64,000 nucleotides of DNA from contig JAJHZJ010000061.1 in NCBI GenBank assembly GCA_023548195.1, positions 8,349,378 to 8,413,377 on the forward strand. Direction: 5' to 3'. A program made the translations under genes and the position numbers. Positions 11,530 through 22,139 of the stretch are shown here, in pieces (positions within the stretch are counted from its first letter, which is position 1; each line of letters starts with the position of its first letter). Source of the stretch: Bettongia penicillata ogilbyi (Eukaryota > Chordata > Mammalia > Diprotodontia > Potoroidae). The notes under the pieces are model-generated. The model saw only the letters and a program-made list of their open reading frames with translations, did no database searches and was not told where the DNA came from.

Positions 11530-11785
11530 CATATGATGACTGAATGTAACTGGACACATTCCAACAGAGATAAAGGAGGTAAATAATAGCTGTATTCAAA
11601 TATTTAAAATGGGGAGTAGTCTGCTTAGCTCAAGAAGACAGAACTAGAGCCAATGTATTAGAAGTCAAAGGGAGACAGGTCTTAGTTTAACATGAAGGAA
11701 AACTTCCACTTGGGGATTGCTTTTATTATTAGGCTACCTAAGGAAGTAGTAAATTCCTTCTCACTGGAGGGAGTGTCCAAAGATG
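11530..11785 (+). repeat. L3/CR1 LINE fragment
   Basis: It resembles the region near the 3' end of CR1/L3: gaagacagaactagagcc, aaggaaaacttccac, taccta aggaagtagtaaattcc, tcactggagggagtgtcc. The same family is at 41860 and, reversed, at 48518. Confidence 0.65.
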
Positions 11786-12070
11786 GATAAATAAATCTCC
11801 CTCCTTTCACTCCAGTGGGAAACTACTAGTGCAGAGGGCTCATGAGGAAAAAGGGAGGCTGGTGACCTGCACAGCCCTCCCTCACTCAAAACAAAGTCAA
11901 GTGCAAGTCATGTCATCATTTCTCTGATGGCGTGGTCTTCTTTGTCACTGAACGACGAACACAATGAGTGCAGAAATGTAAGGGAGGGTCCATCCAGATG
12001 CAACGAAGATATGAAAGCAAAAGGCAGCTGGCACATTAAAAAAAGTAAAAGGCATAAACAAAATATTAAA
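11786..12070. repeat. Direct-repeat block, copy B
   Basis: Second copy of the block at 9775-10057, 2,013 bp away in the same orientation with scattered substitutions. Left of it lies an L3/CR1 fragment, whereas copy A follows an L1 fragment, so the shared block is discrete. Confidence 0.8.
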
Positions 12071-12519
12071 ATATAAAATATTATAAAACAAAATACTTTA
12101 TCAGGAATATTAAATGGATTGATGATTTGAGCAGGGACTAGTCCACTGATGTCCCTTCCCGTTTCTCAAGATTTTATAAAAAATTGGTAAGCAGCACTTT
12201 TCAAGAACAGAAATTACAAGATTACCATTTCTGCCTCCCTAACAGTTTGTAGACAAAATTTCTAGGGAAATCCCAAAGGAACAACCTTCATTTTGAAGCA
12301 TGAGAAATGCGGACAGTGAGGGATTTGTTCTGGAGACCTCCAGGGAATGTGCTATGCACATTTCATGCCTCAGATGGTTAATTCAGACTGCAAATGCAAG
12401 CTGGCTATCCTGCTAATAGTACAAGGTGAAATAGCTTGAGAAATGCCTCTTTATACTATCACTGGTTGTAGAAAATTAACAGTGACTAGACAGAATGGAA
12501 AAATACATGAAGAAAGCCA
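12071..12519. other. Unassigned
   Basis: No gene or named repeat is recognised. Confidence 0.4.
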
Positions 12520-13130
12520 AAGAAATATATGTACAAAAATATTTATAGCAGCTCTTTTCCGGGGACAAAGAACTAGAAATTGAGGAAATATCTGACAATT
12601 GGGGAATAGTTGAACAAATTGTGGTGATTAGGATAGAATACTATTGTGCTATAAGAAATGATGAGCAGGAAGCCCTCAGAAAAACCTGGAAAGACTTACA
12701 TGAGCTGATGCAAAATGAAATGTACCATGTACAAAGTAAGAGCAATTCTGTAAAATGATCAGCTGTGAATAACTTAGCTATTCTCAGCAATACAACTGTG
12801 AAGGACTTATGATGAAAGACAACTGTAAAGGACTTATGATGAAAAATGCTATCCATCCCCAGAGAACGAATTGATGATGCCTGAATACAGACTGAAGCAT
12901 ACCATTTTTACCTTATTTTTCTTGAGGCTTTTTTTCTTTCCCTTTGATCTGTTTTCTTTCACAACATAACTATCATGTAAATGTTTTGCATGACCACACA
13001 AGTATAACCCATATAGAATTGCTTGCCTTTTCAATGGGGAGTAAGGAAGGGAGAGAATTTGGAACTCAAAAGTTTTGAAAATAAATGTTAAAAATTATTT
13101 TTCTATGTAAACTGAAGGGAAAAAATGCTA
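12520..13130 (+). mobile_element. L1 3' end
   Basis: Landmarks of the marsupial L1 3' end: 'aaaatatttatagcagctc', 'caattggggaatagttga', 'gctataagaaatgatgagc', 'gagctgatgcaaaatgaaa'. It ends in an A-rich tail near 13090-13145. It holds a 27-bp tandem duplication at 12792-12818 / 12819-12845. Confidence 0.85.
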
Positions 13131-13779
13131 AATAAACAAAAAAAAAGTTTGGAAAAAAAGCCAAGAAAGATCCCAAAGGATCAAAGGGAAGTGAGTATAA
13201 AGTGGTTGGTGAATGAAAAAATGTAACTGTAAAGAAAAAAAGAAACTCTATTCCAGTAGAACTATGCAACAGGTATGACATTATTTCCATGAAGAGGGAA
13301 GAAACTATACCTTCTAAAGAAAGAGCTGCCATTTACACTCAGGAAACACTAAAGAAAATAGAACAGTACTAGAGTTAAAATGGGGAACACTGTTACTGCA
13401 CCCAGCAGCCAAACCTTCTGAAGAAGCAGCTGCCACCCACTCTCAAAGAAAAGACTAAATAAAGAAGATAAGAGTGGTACTAGGCAAAGGGAAAGGATAC
13501 TGTTATTGCTTCTAATAGGAAGAGATGCATGACATTGGTAGACTCCAAAAATGTAAATTTTTCTTCAAGTTCAGAGAAAAGATAGGGATCACATGAACAA
13601 AGATTCTAAAAGAATCCTTTTTTGGTGGAAGAGATTGGAAAGGCTCTTAAAATTCAATTTTAACTATAACAATTTCAAATAATGCCAATCAGGAAGAAAT
13701 GGGGGAGCAACCTAAAGAAATCAACTGACTAGGTAAGGAATCTTGATGATGAGCTCAAGATTTTTAAAAGGCAAGCATT
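13131..13779. other. Unassigned, A/G-rich
   Basis: Two related stretches (13300-13380 and 13400-13480) share 'gctgccatttacactc / gctgccacccactctc' and may be an old duplication. No gene is seen. Confidence 0.35.
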
Positions 13780-13985
13780 TTGGTGCTGGGGAAAGAATAA
13801 TGAATCCTGGACTTTGGGAGTTAGAAGACTGGCTTTGCCATTTATTCACCATATGAACAAAAATAAGTCACAATTTTTCCAAACTTTAGTTTACTCTTAG
13901 GTAAAATGCCAAGAATACTTGCTTTATCTGTTTCCCATAGTTCTTATGAGGAAAGCATTTATTGAAATACCATATAAATGTCAAT
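13780..13985 (+). repeat. MIR-type SINE, degraded
   Basis: Order: 'cctggactttgggagttagaagac', a 'tatgaacaaaaataagtcac' equivalent of the tgtgacc..gcaagtcac box, 'ctttagtttactc', and a terminal 'atttattgaaata'. Confidence 0.55.
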
Positions 13986-14416
13986 TATTATCACCAAAAA
14001 CAGAGGAAGGACATATAACTGAGGACAAATACAAAAAAAGAGTTAATAAATAGTGTCAGCAAAACTGGTATAGGGTAAGCAGAAGTTTGAAACAAAAAGG
14101 GCTTTAAAAAACAATATTCAAAATATAAAAACGAAAGGAAAAAACAGGATCAGGAAAGATGATATAATATTAACAGAAGACAAGAAAAGTTAAAATCATT
14201 CAACTCTCATTTTTTCTTCTATCTTTATCACCAATAAAAACAAACTTTGAAGGACAGAACAAATACTGTGCAAAGAAAACTGATACCCAAGAAAAAGAAA
14301 GGGCCTACCAGTGTTAAATGAGTGGCAATGGGTATGCTTATTCTTCTCTATAGCATATGGAACCATCATCAATATTCTGATAACTTAAAAATAAAAGAAA
14401 GAATACAGTTACCAAC

Positions 14417-15071
14417 CTTTAGCTCCATTCAAATGATGAGCAGTCAAAAGCAGGCTTGCTTGATTATACTTTGTATATAACTGCTGGAATATAGATTCTT
14501 CTTTAGTACACAGTTCAGTCACAGCTTCCTTTAACCCTTCCAAGTGCACTAATGCTGAGAGAATACAGTCTAACCAACAGAGAGCAAATGCATTTCTCCA
14601 CTGAAGACATGTAGATTCAGTAAATGGCAGGCATCTATTCTCCAGTAGGATTTCTATATTAGCTGCATCCACTTCAGATTTTGAAACACTCTCAGTCTGG
14701 GAGCCAACAATCAAAGGATGTTCTTCAGCTGTCTGGTCTGCAATTTCAGCTTCCAAAATCTCACTCTGCTGCAAAGATTCAGCTGTCCTGCTTGGATTCT
14801 GCTGCCAGTCTTGTAACACAACAGATAAATCTGATGAAGTTCTATACAAATTATATTCATCAGGTTTGTGAGCAAGTTCACTGTTCATAGTACATTCAGT
14901 GTTGAACGAAGTGTAGCTGCCATCTTCCTTTGAATTTTGTTCCAAAGATGAAGCAACACTGCTGCTTTCCAAGATCTTCCTCTTCGGCTGTTTACGGGGA
15001 GGTTGATAATTTTCCAAATCAACAGAAACTATAATGTTATCTAGCAACTTATAGCCTAATGGATAGATGCA
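14417..15071 (-). CDS. USPL1: USPL1 exon 4 (linker plus start of SUMO-protease domain)
   Basis: Long internal coding exon of USPL1. On the minus strand it follows a CTCTTAG acceptor and begins CIYPLGYK. A low-complexity acidic/Ser-rich linker follows, poorly conserved with human. It ends in the start of the C98-type (USP-like) protease domain, with WRNAFALCWLDCILSALVH. The Cys in ALCWL is the expected catalytic nucleophile; counted through the three exons it is residue 241, close to human Cys236 as I recall it. KEESIFQQLYTKYNQ follows, also conserved. The 3' boundary is ambiguous: a GT at 14416 (phase 1) or GTAACT at 14412 (phase 2). No frameshift or stop interrupts it, so the gene looks functional. 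The His and Asp of the triad lie in exons outside the window or not found. Confidence 0.93.
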
Positions 15072-16331
15072 CTAAGAGGAAAAAGAGAATCAAAAAAGGT
15101 AAAAATGCAAAGCAAAAAGTTAAAAAGCTTAATGATATTAACTATAGTCTTATTCAGGAATACAGAGGAAAAGCACATGCTGTCCTGCTTTAAATAGCTA
15201 ATATAAAGATAATGGAAAAACAATCAACAGTTTTAATTTTTCTTTTTAAAAAGCCTCACAGAATAGTGTGGTACTCTTGGAGGATAGGAGAGGGGACTAA
15301 AAAAGTAAACATCTGAAGACCAAAGTACTCCAAGAGGAAAAGCAATTTCTTCAGTGTGAGTACTCTCACAGATGAAAAGTTCATTCTCCTTCTTAGGGAT
15401 TCTTATCTGTGCTTTTCCCTTTAAGGATTATGCCAGGGGCCTTCATCTTGCTCTCTTATTATCTAAGGGGTACTAACTATACTTAAGCTACCTATTTGTT
15501 TCTCATTCTTTACATATAATCAGACCACCTCCCTTGACATATAATCAGACCACCTCCCTTTCTGGTTATACATGTCTCTGCTAATGTCTTTTACACAATT
15601 TCTGGAGCACAAATTAATTCTGGTTACATGCTATGGCTGATCCATACCCCCATCAACTGTTTTCCCATTGCCTTCAAAGATATTCTACTTATTTTCTATC
15701 TTGATACAGTGAACAATTTTTCTATAGTGCATTAACACAATTTTAATAAAACATGAATGAAATTATTTCAAATAATTCCTCAATAAAAACTTTCCAGGTC
15801 TTAAAATGTGTGGTATACATGTGACAAAAAATTGACATGATTCAGAATAAAATTAAAATAGAATGAAAAACTGAAAAGTATGTTTGCAAAAATGCAAAGG
15901 TTTATTTTTCTCTTCTATAGGTTCATTATTTTAGGAGTTCTTTTTCATTCAGTTTATCAGTACAGTTTCTGGAATATAAGTGTATAAACATTACTTATCA
16001 CTTCATAGAAAACATGTTTTTTTTTTTTTCCCCTACACTGGAGAACTAGAAACAATTATCCATGACGGTGAACTACAAAGGAATAAATTACTATGATATA
16101 TTTTCATGAATATTCCTGAAGGCCATTCAAAAACTTTTACTATCAAAATCATTTATAAAAGTTACTTCATCTGTATCTTTGTATCCCCAGTAAGGAATAC
16201 AACATCTGGGACACAGGAGGACTTAATAATGTTAACAGTCAGTTAACAGAAAAGTTCAAATAAGGTAGGTTACCTATTGCTTCCAAATACATGAGTTCTA
16301 CTCAGCAAAATTCTAAAAATTAATTCATTAC
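15072..16331 (-). other. USPL1: USPL1 intron 3
   Basis: Mostly unassigned AT-rich sequence between two USPL1 exons. It contains a 25-bp tandem duplication (15511-15535 and 15536-15560, differing at the first base) and a T-run at 16018-16030. Confidence 0.85.
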
Positions 16332-16460
16332 CTGTGGATCTTCACACAAAGAGATAGATTCTTGAAAACTGATTCGATAAGACTTTAAAGTTTTGATCTT
16401 TCCCTTCTCTCTACAGGCTGGACAGTACCGATCTGGTGTAACTTTAGCTGAATCACACTT
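16332..16460 (-). CDS. USPL1: USPL1 exon 3 (Cys-rich segment)
   Basis: An internal coding exon of 129 bases (43 codons, phase 0 at both ends). On the minus strand it follows a TTTCTTTCTCAG acceptor and ends CAG|GTAATG. The translation starts KCDSAKVTPDRYCPACREKG and ends SLCEDPQ. The CxxC pair (YCPACRE) and the SYRISFQES stretch are hallmarks of the USPL1 N-terminal region. It continues the GYLGK end of the upstream exon and runs directly into CIYPLGYK of the next exon, which is how the human protein reads by recall. It is too short to stand out as an open reading frame and is supported by splice sites and homology. No disabling change is seen. Confidence 0.92.
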
Positions 16461-16968
16461 CTGAGAAAGAAATAAAACAATGTAACATGTATGTATTCCT
16501 ACTTAGTATCAAAAAAAGAAGTAGAAATACATTAGAAAATCTTTTCCATTCTCATACTAGCAGTTACACTAGCAATAATTTTTTAACATGGCAAACAAAA
16601 GAAATGAATATAAGGATTTAACATTTAAATTGTTGGTGAAAAAATAACATCATTGCAGTTTTAAAAGGTTTTTGTATTAAACTGCATCATTTTTATTTGC
16701 AAAGAAAAAGTGATATCAACAATGAACAGATTCCATGATTTTCAAGGTAAACCATAAGTTTTATGAAGTTAAAATAAACACTTTCTTATGTCAATGAAAC
16801 AAAGGTAAATATATGGAAATAATCTTTCGCCATTGCTGTAAGATTTCCGTGGAAAGTATAATTTATTTAAAAAATGTTATTTGGTAAAAATAAAAACCAA
16901 ATTAGTTAATGGATCAAAAACAGAAGAAAAAAACAACTTTGCACAGAGTGGAAAACAAGCTCACTGAC
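16461..16968 (-). other. USPL1: USPL1 intron 2
   Basis: Short AT-rich intron between exons 2 and 3. No repeat is recognised. Confidence 0.9.
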
Positions 16969-17142
16969 TTTTCCCAAATACCCCACCATGTGGAGTGAAG
17001 ATATCCCTATACCAGTGTCTTGTCCAATCACTGGCAAACCATTTCCAATCTTCTGGGAATCCATCATTCCGAGTCATTGGCTAATTTATGTAACTTGTCA
17101 ATATGTCCTTAGTCAATATCACTAAGGATTTTTCAATGAACC
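16969..17142 (-). CDS. USPL1: USPL1 exon 2 (start codon exon; coding part 16969-17067)
   Basis: First coding exon of the SUMO isopeptidase USPL1. Read on the minus strand, a long pyrimidine tract (17146-17157) and an AG acceptor precede 17142. About 75 bases of 5' UTR follow, then ATG at 17067 with a second ATG directly after it. The 33 codons begin MMDSQKIGNGLPVIG and end HMVGYLGK at 16969, followed by a GTCAGT donor. This matches the conserved N-terminus of vertebrate USPL1 as I remember it. I chose the first of the two ATGs because the family begins with Met-Met-Asp. The exon ends in phase 0 and joins cleanly to the exon at 16332-16460. USPL1 is a Cajal-body protein that removes SUMO from targets; this part precedes the protease domain. 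Confidence 0.9.
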
Positions 17143-18540
17143 CTGGAAAAAAAAAAGTCAACAGGCAGTTAAGTCAAAATCCAATCCATTTTATTTTAGA
17201 AAATGTTCACGCTAAGTATATGTTGAAAATTAAGTGATATCTTGTGATAAAATGTCTGTGAAATTATTACCTAAATCACAATTTTAAAAAAAGGATCAAA
17301 ATTGACACATATCTTTTATATTCACTAGTCGCATTAGTTAAATTTATTTTCTGGTGGAACTGGAACAAGTTCTTCTCCCCTTCCTCTCAGGATCATTTCC
17401 AACAGTACACATTTTAAATACTATTTAACCTTAAAAGAGCTTTATCATTTAGCAAAAAGGCAAGTTATACTGAATGTAGTTTGAGGAAAGGCACTGTTTA
17501 ATTCTAGTAACAAAATGAAATGAGAATGCTAGAACTATGCTGGTAACATGTTTTAAAACGATTCTGTAACTGTTTTCAATTTTTGGATGGGGAGGAATGT
17601 ATAGAGTTCTTGTTCCTCCCACTTCATTTGTTGTAAGACTTCCTCCAGTTTAATAGCACTGTTTTTCTGGGACAAGAATGAAATATTTAGTTTTTTGTTG
17701 TTGCTATGTAACCTACATAAATTATATTAGAAACAAATACATATAATACAGATTTTATGCAGGCAGCCAGGAGGGAAAAACTAAGGCATACCCTTAGCAG
17801 CTCCCAAACTCTGAATAGCACTGCTCCAGTGGTATCTTCAAAATCCCATGAGTAGAAAAGATTTCAAAATATAAGTGCCAAAACAATTCAACATCAAAGT
17901 GAATTTCAACTCCTATCTTCCACATCTTGGACACTTAAGGAAATTACTTTGGCCTAAATGCAAGTCTAAATGACACCTCCCTCCACTCATCTCAATATTA
18001 AGCAAGCCAAATCAGTTCCATATATTTCCTTGCTTTGTTTCAATATAGATAATTCATACCCTAAACTTACGGAGAAAAAGTAAATTTTTGGAAGGTACTT
18101 AAACTGACTTACAATTCACAAAGGTCTTAATCATTCATTTTTAAGGAAAATCATCCTCTGCCTACTCTGAAAAAAAACCTTCTTAGATGTAAACGTCAAT
18201 TTATCAGCTAAATTTAAGCAAGTGATCCTTTATTTTTCTTGAAGATTCCTTTATATAATTAAGTTAAAGTAATAATAGGCTGAACTACTAAAAGCTAGTC
18301 GTGATTACGCTCTATAACAGAGAACCTGTGCATCCCAGAACAATTAGGGCTAATACTTAAAGTTTTTTTTAAGAAACACCCTCAGCAGAACTGGGCAGGT
18401 AGAGGCAGTCAATCTCGTCGGGTGGTTTTTATCCCTGTCGAAGCCTAGGCTGAATGAATGACTGCATCACTTAATGCAAACTGATGGAACCACCAAACCA
18501 AAGATTAGGGACCTTATATGTTCTTAAGAAGGGTTGGGCT
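17143..18540 (-). other. USPL1: USPL1 intron 1 (left part)
   Basis: Repeat-poor AT-rich DNA between the CpG island and exon 2. I recognise no named repeat, so it could harbour promoter-proximal regulatory sequence. Confidence 0.6.
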
Positions 18541-19044
18541 AAGCCGGGCCTCGAGCTCAGTACCCCCCAACCCCCAGGACAGGCTAACAAACCCAGCTCG
18601 AGTCCACTGGCCCCCATCCCCGCAGAGGGCACGCAGTCCCACAGACGAGCCCTACGGGCGCTGGGGACCATTCTGCTGCCGGAACCAGATTTGGATGGAG
18701 ACGCCACGGAACGGAGGGGAGTCCAGGGAAGACCCCCAAGCCCACGAACACGCCCCACCTCCCCCGGCCGACGTGCAGTTCAAGGGGAGCCCAGGTGGGG
18801 GAGGGGGTGGTGGCATTACCCACCTCGGGAAGGGACACAACTCTGGTTTCTCTTCAGGATTTACCTCTCGTATCCGAAACCTATCTCAGCGCCCCACCTG
18901 AACCTCCCTCGGCCCCTCCTCGGCCCAGCCTCCAGCCGGTGGCGCGCAACCCCGTCAGCTCAGGAGGTCGGCCCCCTCCCCCTCTCCCGGTTTCCCTCCC
19001 CACTCATTCGGACAGGGACAGACAGCGCCCTGCAGTCCCCTCAC

Positions 19045-19330
19045 CTGATGCTCGTGCCCGCCGTGCGCGCACCGGGACCATTCCCACGCCGGCTCCGGCT
19101 CCGGCTCCGGCTCAGCCTCCAGCTCGAGCGTCGCGCGGCCTGAGGAAACGTTCACCTCACGTTTTCCCCCCGGGCCGCTCCTCCTCCAGGAGGACAGCTT
19201 CTTCCTGCTCGTGTCCCCTACAAATGCTTCCCCCTCAGCCCCCCCACGCTCACGAAATCTCGTTCCGGTCCCCGCCAGCCCAGCCGCAGCGGGGGCGGGG
19301 CAGAAGCGTGGAGCTATCGCAAGGCACTTC
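19045..19330 (-). other. USPL1: Candidate non-coding exon 1 of USPL1
   Basis: USPL1 needs a 5' UTR exon upstream of 17142. Inside the CpG island the best minus-strand donor I see is CATCAG|GTGAGG, with the exon ending at 19045. Transcription would begin a few hundred bases to the right, near the CCGGAAGTG ETS motif at 19325-19333, so the 5' limit given is approximate. The exon would include a (CCGGAG)-type hexamer repeat at about 19086-19112. Other donors exist in the island (for example near 18831), so the choice is an inference. Confidence 0.45.
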
Positions 19331-19399
19331 CGGCGGGGCTGCGCATGGGGGCGGAGCCGATGGTGGAAGAGTCCGACGCCCAGTGTGGGCGGCCCAGCA

Positions 19400-19808
19400 A
19401 GGAGAGAGTCACGTCGTCGGAATCCGCTGGAAATAACGCTGAAGCGGCCGAGGAGGCGGGTGGCGCGGAGGGTGATTAGAGCCGCTGCGCTGCCGCGGCG
19501 GAGGGATTATGTAGTCCTTAGAAAGAGGCTGACTGCAGCCCTCCGCCGTAGGGCCTCGAGTTTGGTTGGGTTTTTTTCCTGGCGACCCTTGACCCCCCCC
19601 AAAGAGCGCGATGGAGCTGGGTCTCCAGGGAGCTCGGGCCTGTTGTGGGCGTACTGCTGACGCAGTGGGCCTGACTCGGGCACACAGTGAGGCGTGCCAT
19701 TGACGGAGACCTCGAGGTCCCAGGGACCCTGACCTTCCCCACCCCCACGCTCCTGGCCGTCCTCCCGTCCCCCTCCCTCCTTCCCGGCGGGCTTTGCGGC
19801 GGCTCTCG
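19400..19808 (+). other. Candidate rightward first exon (HMGB1 long 5' UTR transcript?)
   Basis: This is inferred from the CpG island, the expected human-like gene order, and a good plus-strand splice donor (GTAAGC) at 19809. The 5' limit is approximate. No coding potential is claimed. If correct, most of the window to the right is an HMGB1 5' UTR intron. Alternatively the sequence is only promoter or USPL1 upstream DNA. Confidence 0.35.
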
Positions 19809-20234
19809 GTAAGCCCAGATCCCTGGCGTCCCTGCCCCGAGCCTGGAGAGGCTGGGTCTGCGAGGGCGCCTTCGCCGCCCTGCATTGGGCAGAACCTAGC
19901 GGGTACTGTTCGTGTCCAGACGCGCTCCCACGGAGCGGCACGGGGCCCGGGCGGATCCCGACGGCCCCCCGGCCTTTTGGAAGCCGCCTTACCCGTCCCG
20001 AGGGCGGCCGCATCCGCCAGTCCTCCCCGCAGGGCCGGCCTCGTGCCTTCCGTGGGAGAGCAAGTTGGCGGTTCCGCCCATTCGCGTCCTTGGGGAGGTG
20101 GTTTTAACAGCGCTTAGAAACCATCGCGATCGTCGTTCAGGGGTTGGTTTTTTGTGTTTCCAAAATCAACTTTGGTTAACTCTCCTTGAACTGGAGGTCA
20201 GATGGAACATTTTCACATGAATTCTTAGCTGTTT

Positions 20235-20370
20235 TTGTGTCGTGGTCCCCTGGGGGAAGCCTGTTGGTCCCTTTTCGGAGTAATGTTTTTAAATGCATAA
20301 AAATACGTGGGATTACGAAGGAAACCAATTGTATTGATTCTTCGTCTTCAAGTGAAGGGCTTTCTTTCCC
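20235..20370. mobile_element. hAT-like DNA transposon fragment, copy A
   Basis: Shares 'gtcgtggtcccct', 'cggagtaatgtttttaaatgcataaaa', 'attacgaaggaaaccaatt' with 63305-63480. It appears split: 'aatcaaaatattttaaaagcaag' at 20519 matches the right part of the other copy. About 150 bp of L2-3'-like sequence (ttttaggaaatatgcattgactga) lies between. Confidence 0.55.
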
Positions 20371-20703
20371 TCTTTTTCATTTCCAATTTATCCTATTCAT
20401 ATAGTTTATACATAGTTTAGGTATGCTTTCTCCTCTATTAGACCAAGTTATTTCAGAGCAAGGGACTTACCACATTATCTTTCCACATAATAGACTTTTA
20501 GGAAATATGCATTGACTGAATCAAAATATTTTAAAAGCAAGTTAAGAATTCCTAATTTTAAAGGGAAAAGGTTGACACCCACTTTGTCTATTACGTTAAG
20601 AAAAACGGGGGACTTAGGTTTCTGTTAAATTATTAATAAAATGTTTTTAAACTAATTTCACGTTAAACTATTCATTTTATTTTTAAAAAATCCTTAATAT
20701 TTA

Positions 20704-20935
20704 CTAAAAATTTTCTTAACATGAATGAACAAGAAACCATTAAGTAGTTAATTCTCCCTCCCTCTCGCGCTAAAAAGTTGTTTTTGTTTACCCACTTTAG
20801 AAGTAGATATAGTCATTAAGTCACTTATTCATTTTCATTTAAGACTCAGTACAAGTTCTCCAGGTAAGAGAAAATTGGTTAGGTTGAATTATCATTATTC
20901 CAGTAGATCTGTGACTTAATGTTTCTGTTATATGT
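20704..20935. repeat. Diverged direct repeat, copy A
   Basis: About 230 bp similar to 21487-21720: 'ctaaaaattttcttaa.atgaatgaacaagaaac', 'gaaaa.tggtta', 'ttatcattattccagt.gatctg'. The two copies flank an L1 3' fragment. Confidence 0.7.
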
Positions 20936-20940
20936 TTTAA

Positions 20941-21480
20941 TTCAGTTTTATTTTCAGTTCTGAATTCTCTCCTCCCACCTATTGAGAAAGCAAGGAAAAC
21001 AAAACATTATGAATATGTATAGTGAAAACAATTTTCCACATTAGCATTGTCATATATGTGGGTATACACACAGGTGTATATATGTATGCCTCAGTTTGCA
21101 CTCTGAGTCCATCTTTCCATCTGGAGGTGCGTAGTATGTTTCATCCTGTACTGAAGTTAGTCATTGTTACTCATTTTCTAAGCCTCTCAAAATTGTTTCC
21201 TTACAACATTGTTATTGTATTAATTGTTCTCCTGGTTCTGCTCAGTTCACTGTGCATCACTTCACACAAGTTTTCCCAGATTTCTCTGAAACCATCCCCT
21301 TCATCATGTTTTACAGCACAATAGTGTTCTATCACATACATACACTATTTCTTCTTGATGAGGAACCTGTCAGTTTCTAATTCTTTGCCACCTTGAAAAG
21401 AGCTACTATAAATATTTTTGTACATATTGGTCCTTTTCCTCCTCCTTTGATTTCTTTGGGATATAGACCCATACGTTATT
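20941..21480 (-). mobile_element. L1 3' fragment
   Basis: Reverse orientation. The plus strand reads 'tttctaattctttgccacc', 'ctactataaatatttttgtaca' and 'tttgggatatagaccca', the complements of the L1 3' landmarks at 39290-39400. Confidence 0.75.
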
Positions 21481-21486
21481 TTTTTT

Positions 21487-21720
21487 CTAAAAATTTTCTT
21501 AATATTAATGAACAAGAAACATCAGGGAGTTATTTCCCCCAGCCCCCAAAGTAAAAGTGATTTTCTTTTGTTTTTCTACATTAGTGGAAGATTCATTCAC
21601 TAATTTATTGACTCTTTTTCAGTTAAGAATTGGTATAAATTCTCCATGTAGAAGAAAACTGGTTAGACCATACTGGATTATCATTATTCCAGTGGATCTG
21701 GGATTTCATACTATACGTTT
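21487..21720. repeat. Diverged direct repeat, copy B
   Basis: Second copy of the repeat at 20704-20935. Neither copy has a recognisable frame. Confidence 0.7.
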
Positions 21721-22139
21721 TCCTTCCAGAGACACAGATTGCAATCTGTACATGCCTGCCTATCTTGTTTTACACTCCTCCAAGTCCATGTCCTCCTATG
21801 AAGGGAAAGGGATACCTATCCAAAATGTTGGGAGCCTTCCTGGTCTCTCTTCGCACTGGGTTTTTATCAGTCCTTTTTCCTGTTTAAATAAATATCTACC
21901 TCTAAATATTTATTTAGAGGATCCTTATTCATTACTGATATTGCTATAATTGGAACACAGTATATTTGTCGTAATAAACGTGCACTGAGTGCTGGTTTAA
22001 CGGACTGAAGAAAATAGAACCAAATCTTGCCTTCCTAATTGGTTTACTAATTAAGTTACATTATAGTTCTTTAAAACTAGAAAAAACTGTGCAAACTGAA
22101 TTGTAGCAAAATATCCAACTTTTTTGTGGTCTTTTAAAG
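21721..22139. other. Unassigned, with a short perfect inverted repeat
   Basis: No gene. A perfect inverted repeat of 10-bp arms with a 2-base spacer (cctctaaata/tatttagagg) lies at 21899-21920. Confidence 0.5.

Larger units (their letters stand above)
1..14412 (-). other. USPL1: USPL1 intron downstream of exon 4 (repeat filled)
   Basis: I looked on the minus strand for the conserved continuation of the USPL1 protease domain and did not recognise it here. The simplest reading is a single intron longer than 14 kb, made largely of the repeats listed separately. Distant or short exons could have been missed. Confidence 0.5.
18540..20110. promoter_or_regulatory. CpG island, probable divergent USPL1 / HMGB1 promoter
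   Basis: About 1.5 kb of GC-rich, CpG-dense DNA in an otherwise AT-rich, CpG-poor window. The core at about 19290-19460 carries GC boxes (gggggcgggg at 19291-19300, ggggcggag at 19347-19355). It also has an ETS/GABP site on the minus strand (CCGGAAGTG, 19325-19333) and a CACGT-containing element at about 19410. There is no clear TATA box. USPL1 leaves it to the left. In human, USPL1 sits head-to-head with the 5' end of long HMGB1 transcripts, so a rightward promoter is expected. A plus-strand donor (CTCTCG|GTAAGC) at 19809 fits. Long open frames here are composition artefacts of high GC content. Confidence 0.8.

Noticed and set aside
18484..20117. Many long overlapping open frames in all directions in the CpG island (up to about 219 codons)
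   Set aside because: GC-rich, stop-poor DNA gives chance frames. They are Pro/Arg/Gly-rich, overlap each other on both strands and show no recognised domain; the island is a promoter.
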